Assembly: GCF_006385575.1 (NCBI RefSeq)
Contig: NZ_CP041040.1
Coordinates: 1,426,001-1,490,000 of the forward strand
Reading direction: 5' to 3'
Source: Microbacterium foliorum
GTDB taxonomy: Bacteria > Actinomycetota > Actinomycetes > Actinomycetales > Microbacteriaceae
DNA length: 64,000 nt
How positions within the stretch are numbered: the first letter of the stretch is position 1; the number at the start of each line of letters is the position of its first letter. Under the pieces are notes generated by a model, which did not search any database, had not been told where the DNA came from, and saw only the letters and a list, made by a program, of their open reading frames with translations. Below, in pieces: positions 9,807 through 21,167 of this stretch. The position numbers and the translations under genes were made by a program.

Positions 9807-9815
9807 CGGATCGTC

Positions 9816-10523
9816 ATGTCCTCCATCTTCGATTGCGGCGATGAGGCCCAGCTCCTCGCCGGCATGCGCCACGCCCGCCAGGCGATCAGTCGCGGCGAAC
9901 TCATCGTCATGCCCACCGACACGGTCTACGGCGTCGCTGCCGATGCCTTCTCGCCGGCAGCGGTGCAACGTCTCCTCGACGCCAAGGGGCGAGGGCGCAA
10001 CCAGCCCCCGCCGGTCCTCATCGGCACGAAGGAGACTCTGCATGCGCTCGCAGAGTCGGTACCGGAGCCCGTCCAGCGTCTCGTCGACGAGTTCTGGCCC
10101 GGTGGGCTGACCATCGTTCTGCCCGCGCAGCCGTCCCTCGTCTGGGATCTGGGCGATACAGAGGGCACAGTCGCCGTCAGGATGCCCGAAGGGCGGGTCG
10201 CACTCGAGCTGCTCGCCGAGACGGGACCGCTCGCGGTGTCCAGCGCCAACCTCACCGGTCGCGAGTCGGCGATCTCGGCGCTCGACGCCGAGCGCATGCT
10301 CGGCGACAGCGTCTCGGTCTACCTCGCAGACGGCATCAGCCGTGATGGGATCGCATCGACGATCGTCGACGCGACCTCGCTGGTGCCCCGCGGCGCTGAG
10401 CCCACCACGGGCGGCGTGCGCATCCTCCGAGTCGGCGCGGTGAGCCGTGAGCGGCTGGAGGAGGTGCTCGGCGACCTGCTCGAGCCCGAGGCTCAGGCAC
10501 CGGAATCGGACGGGGATTCGTGA
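9816..10523 (+). CDS. tsaC: L-threonylcarbamoyladenylate synthase
   Basis: TsaC/Sua5/YrdC enzymes make threonylcarbamoyl-AMP from threonine, bicarbonate and ATP for the t6A modification of tRNAs reading ANN codons. The 235-residue protein has the YrdC fold: GELIVMPTDTVYGVAADAF near residue 30, KGRGRNQPPPVLI, FWPGGLTIVLPAQ, TVAVRMPEGRVA and PLAVSSANLTGRES. It has a short C-terminal acidic tail but no full Sua5 domain. It stops inside the start of the next gene (GTGA overlap of four bases at 10520), indicating coupled translation. Neighbourhood with prmC is widely conserved in bacteria. Confidence 0.93.
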   Translation: MSSIFDCGDEAQLLAGMRHARQAISRGELIVMPTDTVYGVAADAFSPAAVQRLLDAKGRGRNQPPPVLIGTKETLHALAESVPEPVQRLVDEFWPGGLTIVLPAQPSLVWDLGDTEGTVAVRMPEGRVALELLAETGPLAVSSANLTGRESAISALDAERMLGDSVSVYLADGISRDGIASTIVDATSLVPRGAEPTTGGVRILRVGAVSRERLEEVLGDLLEPEAQAPESDGDS

Positions 10524-11692
10524 AGCAGTACCTCTTCACGATCATCCTGACCGCCGCGATCACATTCGCGTTGACCTGGGCGGTCTGGCGGCTGAGCCTG
10601 CGGTTCAAGCTCTACCCGACCATCCGCGAGCGGGATGTGCACACGACCCCCACCCCGCGTCTCGGCGGGGTCGCGATCTTCCTCGGCATCGCCGCCGCGA
10701 TCGGTTTCTCGGCCGCGAACCCGTTCTTCGCCACCATGTGGATGCCACCGCAGACGATGTGGTCGATCCTCGCCGCGTCGCTGCTGATCGCGGTCATCGG
10801 CGTCGTGGACGACCTGTGGGATCTCGACTGGATGATCAAGCTCGGTGCGCAGTTCCTCGCGGCGGGGATCATCACCGTGGGAGGGGGGCTGCAGATCCTC
10901 TCGCTGCCGTTCGGCGATCTGATCGTGTTCTCGAGCTGGCTGAGCATCACCATCACGATGTTCGCGATCGTCATCGTGATGAACGCGGTCAACTTCATCG
11001 ACGGCCTCGACGGGCTCGTCGCCGGCGTATGCCTGATCGCCAACGGAGTCTTCTTCGCGTACTCCTACATCCTGACGCGTGACACCGGCGCATCCAGCTA
11101 CTTCAACCTCGCCTCGTTCCTGGCGGCCGTGCTGATCGGCGCATGCCTCGGATTCCTGCCCTTCAACTGGAGTCCGGCCAAGCTCTTCATGGGCGACTCG
11201 GGGGCGTTGGTCCTCGGCCTGCTGATGGCGACGTCCGCGATCGCCGTCACGGGACAGCTCGAGCCCTCCGCCCTCGACCCGGAGCGCCTCGGACGATCGC
11301 AGCTCCTCGGGGCGTTCATCCCGATCCTGCTCCCGCTGCTGGTGGTGCTGCTGCCGCTGCTCGATTTCGGCCTGGCCGTTCTGCGCCGCATGAACGCGGG
11401 CAAGTCGCCGTTCTCTCCCGATCGCAAGCACCTTCATCACCGCATGCTCGACCTCGGCCACCGCGACCGCGACGCCGTGCTGATCTTCTACGCCTGGACG
11501 GCGGTCATCTCCCTCGCAGTCCTCCTCATGTACGTGGGTGCCCGCGAGGACTGGCCCGGCCAGTACCTCCCCGGAGTCGTGTTCGGTCTCGTGGGAATCG
11601 CCGCATGCCTCGTCATCACCCTGAACCCTCTGCGCCGACGGAAGTCCGCGGCGTCTGCTGAGCCCGACCCGACACCCGTGGAGTCCCCGTGA
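10520..11692 (+). CDS. WecA/MraY-family undecaprenyl-phosphate sugar-1-phosphate transferase
   Basis: This 390-residue polytopic membrane protein has about eleven hydrophobic segments and belongs to the family that loads a sugar-1-phosphate onto undecaprenyl phosphate at the inner face of the membrane. Family motifs are visible: TPRLGGVAIFLG near residue 50, the DDLWDLDW loop near 97, the Asp-rich NFIDGLDGLVAG near 158, and GDSGALVLGL with the HLHHR histidine loop after it. The WecA type (GlcNAc-1-phosphate, for teichuronic/arabinogalactan-like polymers) is more likely than MraY because mraY normally lies in the division cluster. The start GTG overlaps the tsaC stop, and the stop overlaps the next start by four bases. 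Confidence 0.9.
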   Translation: MKQYLFTIILTAAITFALTWAVWRLSLRFKLYPTIRERDVHTTPTPRLGGVAIFLGIAAAIGFSAANPFFATMWMPPQTMWSILAASLLIAVIGVVDDLWDLDWMIKLGAQFLAAGIITVGGGLQILSLPFGDLIVFSSWLSITITMFAIVIVMNAVNFIDGLDGLVAGVCLIANGVFFAYSYILTRDTGASSYFNLASFLAAVLIGACLGFLPFNWSPAKLFMGDSGALVLGLLMATSAIAVTGQLEPSALDPERLGRSQLLGAFIPILLPLLVVLLPLLDFGLAVLRRMNAGKSPFSPDRKHLHHRMLDLGHRDRDAVLIFYAWTAVISLAVLLMYVGAREDWPGQYLPGVVFGLVGIAACLVITLNPLRRRKSAASAEPDPTPVESP

Positions 11693-12264
11693 GCCCGAGC
11701 CCTGTTTCCAGCAATCCGATCCTGCGGAGGACGCTGCTCTGGTCCGCCCTCTCGATGGTGATCCTCGCGATCGTCGCCGGGGGGATCGGTCTTCTCGTCG
11801 GCGGGGGAGAGGGCCTCGTGAGCGGGCTGCTCGGCGTCGTGCTCGCGATGCTGTTCCTCGGCATCACGGCGCTCAGCATCCTGATCGCCAACCGCTGGTT
11901 CGGCGACCCGCTCTACGTGCAGCTGTTCTTCGCGATCGTGCTGGGCGGCTGGCTGCTGAAGCTCGGTGTGTTCCTCGTCGTGATGATCCTCCTGGCCGGT
12001 CAGCCCTGGCTGAATCCCATGGTCTTCTTCCTCTCGATCGTCGCCGGCGTGATCGTGTCGCTGGTGATCGACGTGATCGTGCTGACGCGTATGCGACTGC
12101 CCAATGTGAGTGACGCGTCTCTGCCCACTAAGGCGCCGAGCGACTACGCCCCCGGCGTGCAGCTGCCCACCGTCGTGCCCGAGGATCGCGCCCCGGGTCG
12201 GCACAACCTGATCCCCGAGGTCCGCGATCAGGACGGGCCTGCAGAAGAGGCTCCGCGGTCTTAG
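11689..12264 (+). CDS. AtpI-like membrane protein ahead of the atp operon
   Basis: The 191-residue protein has four predicted membrane helices (about residues 16-37, 41-65, 80-105, 112-135) and a hydrophilic Pro-rich tail of about 55 residues. Size of the membrane part and position directly before atpB match the poorly conserved ATP synthase protein I (AtpI), reported to help assemble the c-ring or take up Mg. The assignment rests mainly on context. The GTG start overlaps the preceding stop (GTGA). The stop at 12262-12264 lies within the predicted -35 region of the atp promoter. Confidence 0.7.
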   Translation: MSPSPVSSNPILRRTLLWSALSMVILAIVAGGIGLLVGGGEGLVSGLLGVVLAMLFLGITALSILIANRWFGDPLYVQLFFAIVLGGWLLKLGVFLVVMILLAGQPWLNPMVFFLSIVAGVIVSLVIDVIVLTRMRLPNVSDASLPTKAPSDYAPGVQLPTVVPEDRAPGRHNLIPEVRDQDGPAEEAPRS

Positions 12265-12288
12265 GACACCCTCAGATTCTGATAGTGT
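12261..12288 (+). promoter_or_regulatory. Candidate promoter of the atp operon
   Basis: A TTAGGA-like -35 (12261-12266), a 16-base spacer and the -10 TAGTGT (12283-12288) are present. The -10 ends six bases before a GTG at 12295, the same leaderless spacing seen at many other genes here. Confidence 0.4.
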
Positions 12289-12294
12289 TGTCAC

Positions 12295-12360
12295 GTGCCC
12301 GCCGCTCGTTCGCGAGCGCTTGCGCTTGAAGCACACCGACCATCGTCGCCCCGGTTCTGA
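12295..12360 (+). CDS. Possible 21-codon leaderless leader ORF before atpB
   Basis: A GTG six bases after the predicted -10 opens a 21-residue frame (VPAARSRALALEAHRPSSPRF) that ends with TGA at 12358-12360. It has no ribosome binding site, as expected for a leaderless start. Its stop overlaps a CTG in the atpB frame. It may be a regulatory leader peptide or a chance frame; no homology is recognised. Confidence 0.3.
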   Translation: MPAARSRALALEAHRPSSPRF

Positions 12361-12410
12361 CCGGTGCCCCGAAGCTGGAGCCCGCGCTGTTCAATCTTGC
12401 TGCGACCCTG

Positions 12411-14057
<1,647 letters not shown>

Positions 14058-14058
<1 letters not shown>

Positions 14059-14846
14059 TGGGCAGCGCGACCACTCAGGCACTCGCGGCATCCGCTCAAA
14101 CGCTTGCCGCAGCGAAGGACGTCACTCTCGACACGGCACGGGAGCTGTTCGCAGCTGCGCGTGCCGTGACGGAGTCGTCTCATTTGAGCGGCGCGCTCGC
14201 CGACGCCTCGGCTCCGGTCGAGGCGCGACAGAACGTCGTCGCAGCGGTGTTCGGCGGTTTCTCTCAGGACGCCCAGAGCGTCTTGAAGACCGTCGTCGCC
14301 GAGCGCTGGTCTTCGGCTTCGCAGCTCGTTGACGGCATCGAGGAGCTCGCCATCCGGGCTGCAGCGATCGCCGAGCCCCAGGCCGACATCGCGGGAGAGC
14401 TGTTCGGCTTCGCTCGCGTGATCGCCGCGAACGCGGAACTCGAGCTCGCGCTCGGGAGCCGCCTCGGGGGAGAAGACGCCAAGGGCGCACTCGTCGACAA
14501 GCTGCTCGCAGGTGGCGTCAGCGACGCGACTGCGGTGATCGTCTCGTCGCTGGTGCGCCAGCCTCGCGACCGCCGCGTCCGTCAGATGCTCGGTCGGGCA
14601 ACGCGGGTCGTCGCAGATCAGGGCGACCGCGTGGTGGCCACGGTGCACAGCGCCAAGCCGCTCACCGATGCACAGCGCACTCGTCTCAGCGACGCACTCT
14701 CGCGTCGCTACGACGGCAAGATCTCGCTCAACGAGGTCTCTGACCCCGCCGTCGTCGGAGGCCTGCGCGTGCAGATCGCCGATGACGTCATCGACGGCAG
14801 CATCTCCGCCCGTCTCGCCGATCTTCGCCAGAAGCTCGCCGGCTAA
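14058..14846 (+). CDS. atpH: ATP synthase F1 subunit delta
   Basis: Delta joins the peripheral stalk to the top of the F1 head. The 262-residue protein is longer than the E. coli one (177) but usual for actinobacteria, whose delta has extra N-terminal sequence. The conserved C-terminal part reads [20 protein letters not shown] followed by [20 protein letters not shown]. The start overlaps atpF by one base. atpA begins 47 bases downstream. Confidence 0.94.
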
Positions 14847-14893
14847 CACGACTTCGCGCGGGGAACCGCGCACCCAGATACAAAGGGAAGACA

Positions 14894-16534
14894 ATGGCAG
14901 AACTATCGATCAGCCCCGACGTCATCCGTGACGCGCTGAAGGACTTCGCCGCAGCATACGAGCCCACTGGGGCCGCGGCGACCGAGGTCGGCACCGTCAT
15001 CGACGCGGCAGACGGCATCGCGCACGTCGAGGGACTTCCCGGCGTGATGGCGAACGAGCTCGTCACCTTCGCAGACGGCACCAAGGGACTCGCGCTCAAC
15101 CTCGACGAGCACCAGATCGGTGTCGTCGTGCTCGGCGAGTTCACCGGCGTCGAGGCCGGTCAGGAAGTCACCCGTACGGGTGAGGTCCTCTCCGTTCCCG
15201 TCGGCGACGGCTACCTCGGCCGCGTGGTCGACCCGCTGGGCAACCCGATCGACGGCCTCGGCTCGATCGCAACCGAGGGCGTGCGTGAGCTCGAACTCCA
15301 GGCTCCCGGCGTCATGCAGCGCAAGTCGGTGCATGAGCCGATGCAGACCGGCATCAAGGCCATCGACGCGATGATCCCCGTCGGCCGCGGTCAGCGTCAG
15401 CTGATCATCGGCGACCGCCAGACCGGCAAGACGGCCATCGCGATCGACACGATCATCAACCAGAAGGACAACTGGGAGTCGGGCGACGTCAACAAGCAGG
15501 TTCGCTGCATCTACGTCGCGATCGGCCAGAAGGGCTCGACCATCGCTTCGGTGAAGGGCGCGCTCGAAGAGGCCGGCGCCCTGGAGTACACCACGATCGT
15601 GGCCGCTCCGGCATCCGACCCCGCGGGCTTCAAGTACCTCGCCCCCTACACCGGTTCGGCCATCGGCCAGCACTGGATGTACGGCGGCAAGCACGTCCTC
15701 ATCATCTTCGACGACCTGTCGAAGCAGGCTGAGGCCTACCGTGCCGTGTCGCTCCTCCTGCGCCGTCCGCCGGGCCGCGAGGCCTACCCGGGTGACGTCT
15801 TCTACCTGCACTCGCGTCTGCTCGAGCGTTGCGCCAAGCTGTCCGACGAGCTCGGCGCGGGTTCGATGACCGGTCTTCCGATCATCGAGACCAAGGCGAA
15901 CGACGTCTCGGCGTACATCCCGACCAACGTGATCTCGATCACGGACGGCCAGATCTTCCTGCAGTCCGACCTCTTCAACGCCAACCAGCGTCCCGCGGTC
16001 GACGTGGGTATCTCGGTGTCGCGAGTCGGTGGCGACGCTCAGGTCAAGTCGATCAAGAAGGTCTCCGGAACGTTGAAGCTGGAGCTCGCGCAGTACCGCT
16101 CGCTCGAGGCATTCGCGATGTTCGCATCCGACCTCGACGCGGCCTCGCGTCGCCAGCTCTCCCGTGGTGCGCGTCTCACCGAGCTGCTCAAGCAGCCTCA
16201 GTACTCGCCGTACCCCGTCGAGGAGCAGGTCGTCTCGATCTGGGCCGGCACCAAGGGCAAGCTCGACACCATCGAGGTCTCCGATGTCCTGCGCTTCGAG
16301 CGCGAGCTGCTCGACTACCTCCGTCGCAACACGAAGGTGCTCGAGACGCTGCGCGACACGAACGTCCTCGACGACGACACTGTCGCCGAGCTCGAGAAGC
16401 ACACTGACGCTTTCATCCTGGAGTTCCAGGGTGGCAAGGGACACGCCATCGGCGCTCCCGGCCACGAGGAGCACGCTGCAGCAGAGGCTGAGGACGTCAA
16501 CCAGGAGAAGATCGTCAAGGGTCGTCGCGCGTAA
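14894..16534 (+). CDS. atpA: ATP synthase F1 subunit alpha
   Basis: Alpha carries the non-catalytic nucleotide sites of the F1 hexamer. The 546-residue protein has the P-loop GDRQTGKT with Lys179, the segment [17 protein letters not shown] (Walker B region), and the family signature [20 protein letters not shown]. The C-terminal tail (about 30 residues, [15 protein letters not shown]) is longer and more acidic than in E. coli. ATG 14894 follows AAAGGGAAGACA. Part of the atp operon. Confidence 0.97.
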   Translation: MAELSISPDVIRDALKDFAAAYEPTGAAATEVGTVIDAADGIAHVEGLPGVMANELVTFADGTKGLALNLDEHQIGVVVLGEFTGVEAGQEVTRTGEVLSVPVGDGYLGRVVDPLGNPIDGLGSIATEGVRELELQAPGVMQRKSVHEPMQTGIKAIDAMIPVGRGQRQLIIGDRQTGKTAIAIDTIINQKDNWESGDVNKQVRCIYVAIGQKGSTIASVKGALEEAGALEYTTIVAAPASDPAGFKYLAPYTGSAIGQHWMYGGKHVLIIFDDLSKQAEAYRAVSLLLRRPPGREAYPGDVFYLHSRLLERCAKLSDELGAGSMTGLPIIETKANDVSAYIPTNVISITDGQIFLQSDLFNANQRPAVDVGISVSRVGGDAQVKSIKKVSGTLKLELAQYRSLEAFAMFASDLDAASRRQLSRGARLTELLKQPQYSPYPVEEQVVSIWAGTKGKLDTIEVSDVLRFERELLDYLRRNTKVLETLRDTNVLDDDTVAELEKHTDAFILEFQGGKGHAIGAPGHEEHAAAEAEDVNQEKIVKGRRA

Positions 16535-16554
16535 CCGCGTGAGGAACTGAATTC

Positions 16555-17454
16555 ATGGGCGCTCAACTCAGGGTCTACAAGCAGAAGATCAGCTCTGCTC
16601 AGACGACCAAGAAGATCACGAAGGCGATGGAACTCATCGCGGCTTCGCGCATCCAGAAGGCCATGGCACGCGTCAAAGCGTCCAGCCCCTTCGCGCGAGC
16701 CGTGACGAGGGCCGTGTCGGCCGTCGCGACGCACTCGAACGTCGACCACCCGCTCACCCGCGAGCCCGAGACGATCCGCCGCTCCGCGGTCGTGATCTTC
16801 TCGTCGGACCGCGGTCTCGCCGGAGCCTTCAACTCGCAGATCCTCCGTGAGGGTCTCGAGGTGGCAGAGCTCCTGCGCGGGCAGGGCAAGGAGCCGGTGT
16901 TCTACCTCGTCGGACGCAAGGCCGTCGGATACTTCCAGTTCCGTCGCATCGCGGCGGCCGCGGAGTGGACCGGCGACACCGACACCCCGTCGTTCCACAC
17001 CGCAGAGGAGATCTCGGCCAAGCTGCTCGAGGACTTCGGGCGCGGTGCAGACGACGGTGGCGTCGACGAGATCCACCTCGTGTACAACCGTTTCGTCAGC
17101 ATGATGACGCAGTCGCCCGAGTCCGTGCGTCTGCTTCCGTTGGAGATCACGGAAGCCGATGACTCGGAGGCCGGCAACGCCGTCTACCCGCTGTACGAGT
17201 TCGAGCCGGATGCCGAGACCGTTCTCGACGCGATCCTGCCGGTGTACATCCAGAGCCGCGTCTTCAACGCGCTTCTGCAGTCGTCTGCCGCGAAGCAGGC
17301 CGCGACGCAGAAGGCGATGAAGTCGGCCAGCGACAACGCCGACAAGCTCATCACCGACTACACCCGTCTGCGCAACAACGCGCGTCAGGCGGAGATCACG
17401 CAGCAGATCGCAGAGATCGTCGGCGGCGCCGACGCGCTCTCATCGAGCAAATAG
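16555..17454 (+). CDS. atpG: ATP synthase F1 subunit gamma
   Basis: Gamma is the central rotating shaft. The 299-residue protein has the conserved N-terminal helix ([27 protein letters not shown]), the central [15 protein letters not shown], and the C-terminal helix ([31 protein letters not shown]). Both terminal coiled-coil halves are present, so it should be functional. It starts 20 bases after atpA and ends 21 bases before atpD. Confidence 0.96.
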   Translation: MGAQLRVYKQKISSAQTTKKITKAMELIAASRIQKAMARVKASSPFARAVTRAVSAVATHSNVDHPLTREPETIRRSAVVIFSSDRGLAGAFNSQILREGLEVAELLRGQGKEPVFYLVGRKAVGYFQFRRIAAAAEWTGDTDTPSFHTAEEISAKLLEDFGRGADDGGVDEIHLVYNRFVSMMTQSPESVRLLPLEITEADDSEAGNAVYPLYEFEPDAETVLDAILPVYIQSRVFNALLQSSAAKQAATQKAMKSASDNADKLITDYTRLRNNARQAEITQQIAEIVGGADALSSSK

Positions 17455-18930
<1,476 letters not shown>

Positions 18931-18932
18931 CC

Positions 18933-19193
18933 ATGGCATTGCATGTCAGCCTCGTCTCCGCGGATGCGGAGGTCTGGACGGGAGAGGCGAGCCTCGTGGT
19001 CGCCAAGACCGTCGAGGGTGAGATCGGCTTCATGACCGGCCATGAGCCGGTCCTGGCGATCCTCGCCGAAGGCCAGGTCCGCATCACTCAGACGGATGGC
19101 ACCAAGGTGCTCGCCAACGCGCAGGACGGCTTCCTCTCGATGGAGGGCGACGTCCTGACGATCGTGGCAGGCAACGCGGCTCTCATCGCCTGA
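18933..19193 (+). CDS. atpC: ATP synthase F1 subunit epsilon
   Basis: The 86-residue epsilon contains only the N-terminal beta-sandwich domain (LHVSLVSADAEVWTGEASLVVAKT, GEIGFMTGHEPVLAIL); the C-terminal helical hairpin that inhibits hydrolysis in E. coli and Bacillus is missing, as is common for short actinobacterial forms. ATG 18933 is favoured over upstream GTGs because it directly follows the atpD stop with GAAGGAGAA before it. Last gene of the operon, closed by a terminator. Confidence 0.95.
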   Translation: MALHVSLVSADAEVWTGEASLVVAKTVEGEIGFMTGHEPVLAILAEGQVRITQTDGTKVLANAQDGFLSMEGDVLTIVAGNAALIA

Positions 19194-19207
19194 GCAGTTC
19201 AGTTCAT

Positions 19208-19246
19208 CGCGTCCGCCTCGGCCCCTCTGGGGTCGGGGCGGACGCG
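19208..19246 (+). terminator. Terminator of the atp operon
   Basis: A perfect ten-pair outer stem (CGCGTCCGCC with GGCGGACGCG) encloses a further GC-rich stem (CGGCCCC with GGGGTCG) and a TCT loop. It lies 15 bases after the atpC stop. The following TCTGTAT is a weak T tract. Confidence 0.8.
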
Positions 19247-19265
19247 TCTGTATCCCCGAGGTTTC

Positions 19266-20012
19266 ATGAAGATTCTCCTGCCCCCGTCAGAGACGAAGCG
19301 ACCTGAAGGGAACGGTGCGCCTCTCGACGTGAGCGCCCTCGCGCTTCCGTGCCTCGGCGCGAAGCGTCACGAGGTGATCGACGCTCTCATCGATCTGGCA
19401 GGAGACGAAGAGCACGCGCGGAAGGTGCTGAAGCTCAGCCCGAAGCAGGCCGGCGACGTGGTTCACAATCGGATGCTGCGCTCGGCGCCGACCATGCCGG
19501 CGGTGGATCGCTACACGGGCGTCCTGTACGACGCGCTCGATGCGAGCAGTCTCGCCCCGGCATCCCGTCGCTGGCTCGGCGCGAACGTCTGGATTCACTC
19601 GGCCCCGCTCGGCCCGATCGGGGCGCTCGACCCCATCCCGCCGTATCGGCTGGCTGCGGGCACCTCGCTGCCTGGTCTGCCTGCGCTGCGGCGACACTGG
19701 GCCGACGCGACCACCGAGGCGATAGCGGAGGAGGACACGGACTTCGTCCTCGACCTGCGGAGCGAAGCGTATGTCGCGCTCGGCCCCGTGCCTGGCACCG
19801 TGGCCTCGTGCTACGTGCGGGTCGTCACGGAACACGGTCGTGCTCTCAACCACTTCAACAAGAAGTCCAAGGGGCTGCTCGTGCGGGCTCTGGCGGAGGA
19901 TCGCCCGCGGGTTCGATCGCTTCGGACGCTCCGGACATGGGCCGATGGCAGAGGACTCGTTCTCCGGAGCAGCGACGAGTCAGGTGTCGAAGAGCTCGTC
20001 GTCGCGGAATGA
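19266..20012 (+). CDS. yaaA: YaaA-family (UPF0246) peroxide stress protein
   Basis: The 248-residue protein matches the YaaA/DUF328 family along its length: N-terminal MKILLPPSETK, central LSPKQAGDVVHNRML, then RYTGVLYDALDA, VWIHSAPLGPIGALDPIPPYRL and the C-terminal HFNKKSKGLLVRAL. In E. coli YaaA lowers free iron and protects DNA under peroxide stress. A role here is by family only. ATG 19266 fits the family start; the ribosome binding site CCGAGG is modest. It stands alone between the atp terminator and the next promoter. Confidence 0.9.
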   Translation: MKILLPPSETKRPEGNGAPLDVSALALPCLGAKRHEVIDALIDLAGDEEHARKVLKLSPKQAGDVVHNRMLRSAPTMPAVDRYTGVLYDALDASSLAPASRRWLGANVWIHSAPLGPIGALDPIPPYRLAAGTSLPGLPALRRHWADATTEAIAEEDTDFVLDLRSEAYVALGPVPGTVASCYVRVVTEHGRALNHFNKKSKGLLVRALAEDRPRVRSLRTLRTWADGRGLVLRSSDESGVEELVVAE

Positions 20013-20051
20013 TCGCGCATGACGTGCAGCGCGTTCTCCGCGCGTGGGTCG

Positions 20052-20081
20052 TTGCCCCGCATATCGGCACACCGATATGGT
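20052..20081 (+). promoter_or_regulatory. Promoter with an overlapping palindromic operator
   Basis: A perfect inverted repeat, CATATCGG and CCGATATG around CACA, spans 20060-20079. It sits between TTGCCC (20052-20057) and TATGGT (20076-20081), which are 18 bases apart and look like -35 and -10. The palindrome overlaps the -10, the usual place for a repressor site. It lies about 50 bases before the gene at 20131. Confidence 0.5.
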
Positions 20082-20130
20082 TGGTGTCGCGGCGCGCACA
20101 GCGTCAGCTCCATCAGATCCGGAGGGGATC

Positions 20131-20916
20131 ATGTACAACGACTATTACGACAATGGGGCGGCTATTGCCGGCCTCTTCGTCGTCTTCTTGATCGGTCTGC
20201 TCTTCGCGCTGGCGTTCTATGTGATCTCGTCGATCTTCCTGATGAAGATCTTCGAAAAGGCGGGTGTCCAGGGCAAGTGGCGCGCGTGGGTGCCTGTCTA
20301 CAACTCGATGATCTTCGCGAAGCTCGGAGACATCTCCCCGTGGGTCGTCCTGATCGGCATCGGACTCTCGTTCATCCCGTATCTCAACTTCCTGACCGGC
20401 ATCGCTCTGGCCGTGGTTCTCGCTCTCGCCGCGTGGCGGGTCGGGCTCAAGCTCCAGAAGGACGCTGTCTGGGTCGTGCTGTTCGTCCTGCTCTCGATCG
20501 TCTGGTACGGCATCAACGCCTTCGACAAGTCGCGCTGGAACCCGAACATCGCTCCTGCTCCGTGGGCAGGGAACAGCTTCCTCGCTGACTCCACTGTCTG
20601 GGACGGCGTTCCCGTGCAGCCGCGCCCGGTGGCCGGCCCCGGCTACGGCGCTCCTCAGGGATACGGTGCCCCTCAGCAGGGCTACGCCCCTCCCGCGCCT
20701 CAGGGATACGCTCCGCCCGCTCAGCCCGGCTACGCGCCTCCGGCTCAGCCTGCCCAGCCGGGCTACGCTCCGCCCGCAGCGCCGTCGTCCCCGGCCGCTC
20801 CCGGCGTTCCGCCGGCTGCTCCGTCCACTCCTCCGACGGCACCGCCCGCTCCGCCCGCAGCGCCTCCGGCAGCTCCGCAGGTTCCGCCCACGGAGCCCAC
20901 GCAGCCTCCGGCCTGA
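20131..20916 (+). CDS. Membrane protein (DUF5684-like) with GYAPP-repeat tail
   Basis: The 261-residue protein begins with a short acidic/Tyr patch (YNDYYDNGAA), then has four hydrophobic segments over about residues 10-130, including FEKAGVQGKWRAWVPVYNSM, a stretch typical of DUF5684 proteins. From about residue 165 the rest is a low-complexity tail rich in Pro, Ala, Gly and Tyr with repeats of the type GYAPPAQP and GYGAP. Function is unknown; such tails are usually disordered and face the cytoplasm or cell wall. ATG 20131 follows GGAGGGGATC. It has its own promoter-operator and terminator, so it is a single-gene unit. Confidence 0.8.
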   Translation: MYNDYYDNGAAIAGLFVVFLIGLLFALAFYVISSIFLMKIFEKAGVQGKWRAWVPVYNSMIFAKLGDISPWVVLIGIGLSFIPYLNFLTGIALAVVLALAAWRVGLKLQKDAVWVVLFVLLSIVWYGINAFDKSRWNPNIAPAPWAGNSFLADSTVWDGVPVQPRPVAGPGYGAPQGYGAPQQGYAPPAPQGYAPPAQPGYAPPAQPAQPGYAPPAAPSSPAAPGVPPAAPSTPPTAPPAPPAAPPAAPQVPPTEPTQPPA

Positions 20917-20926
20917 TCTGACGTGA

Positions 20927-20960
20927 CACAGAGCCCTCGACTTCGGTCGGGGGCTCTGTG
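20927..20960 (+). terminator. Strong terminator with TTCG tetraloop
   Basis: A 15-pair stem (CACAGAGCCCTCGAC against GTCGGGGGCTCTGTG, one G-T pair) is capped by TTCG. It starts 11 bases after the preceding stop codon. Confidence 0.85.
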
Positions 20961-21020
20961 CTGTGCGGGGATGGGGCCGCCGTGTCGGAGCGCCAGGGTG
21001 GAAGACGATAACGTGGAGGC

Positions 21021-21167
21021 ATGGTCATGTGGCAGCCCCGGTTCGGCGCCGCAGGACTCCGCGTTGCGGCCGGGGGTGCGAGTGCGACCGTCGCAGCGTC
21101 CACTACGATGTGTGAGTGTCCTGGGGTAGCCCGACCCGTAGGAAATCCGGAGGCGACGAGTGGCTGA
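21021..21167 (+). CDS. Possible small ORF of 48 residues before the PP2C gene
   Basis: An ATG at 21021 opens a 48-residue frame (start MVMWQPRFGAAGLRV) that overlaps the PP2C start by eight bases. TAACGT ends six bases before it, which fits a leaderless start, and GGAGG lies in the same gap. Composition is Ala/Gly-rich and no family is recognised. It could instead be untranslated leader; a second -10-like TACGAT lies at 21104-21109. Confidence 0.3.
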   Translation: MVMWQPRFGAAGLRVAAGGASATVAASTTMCECPGVARPVGNPEATSG

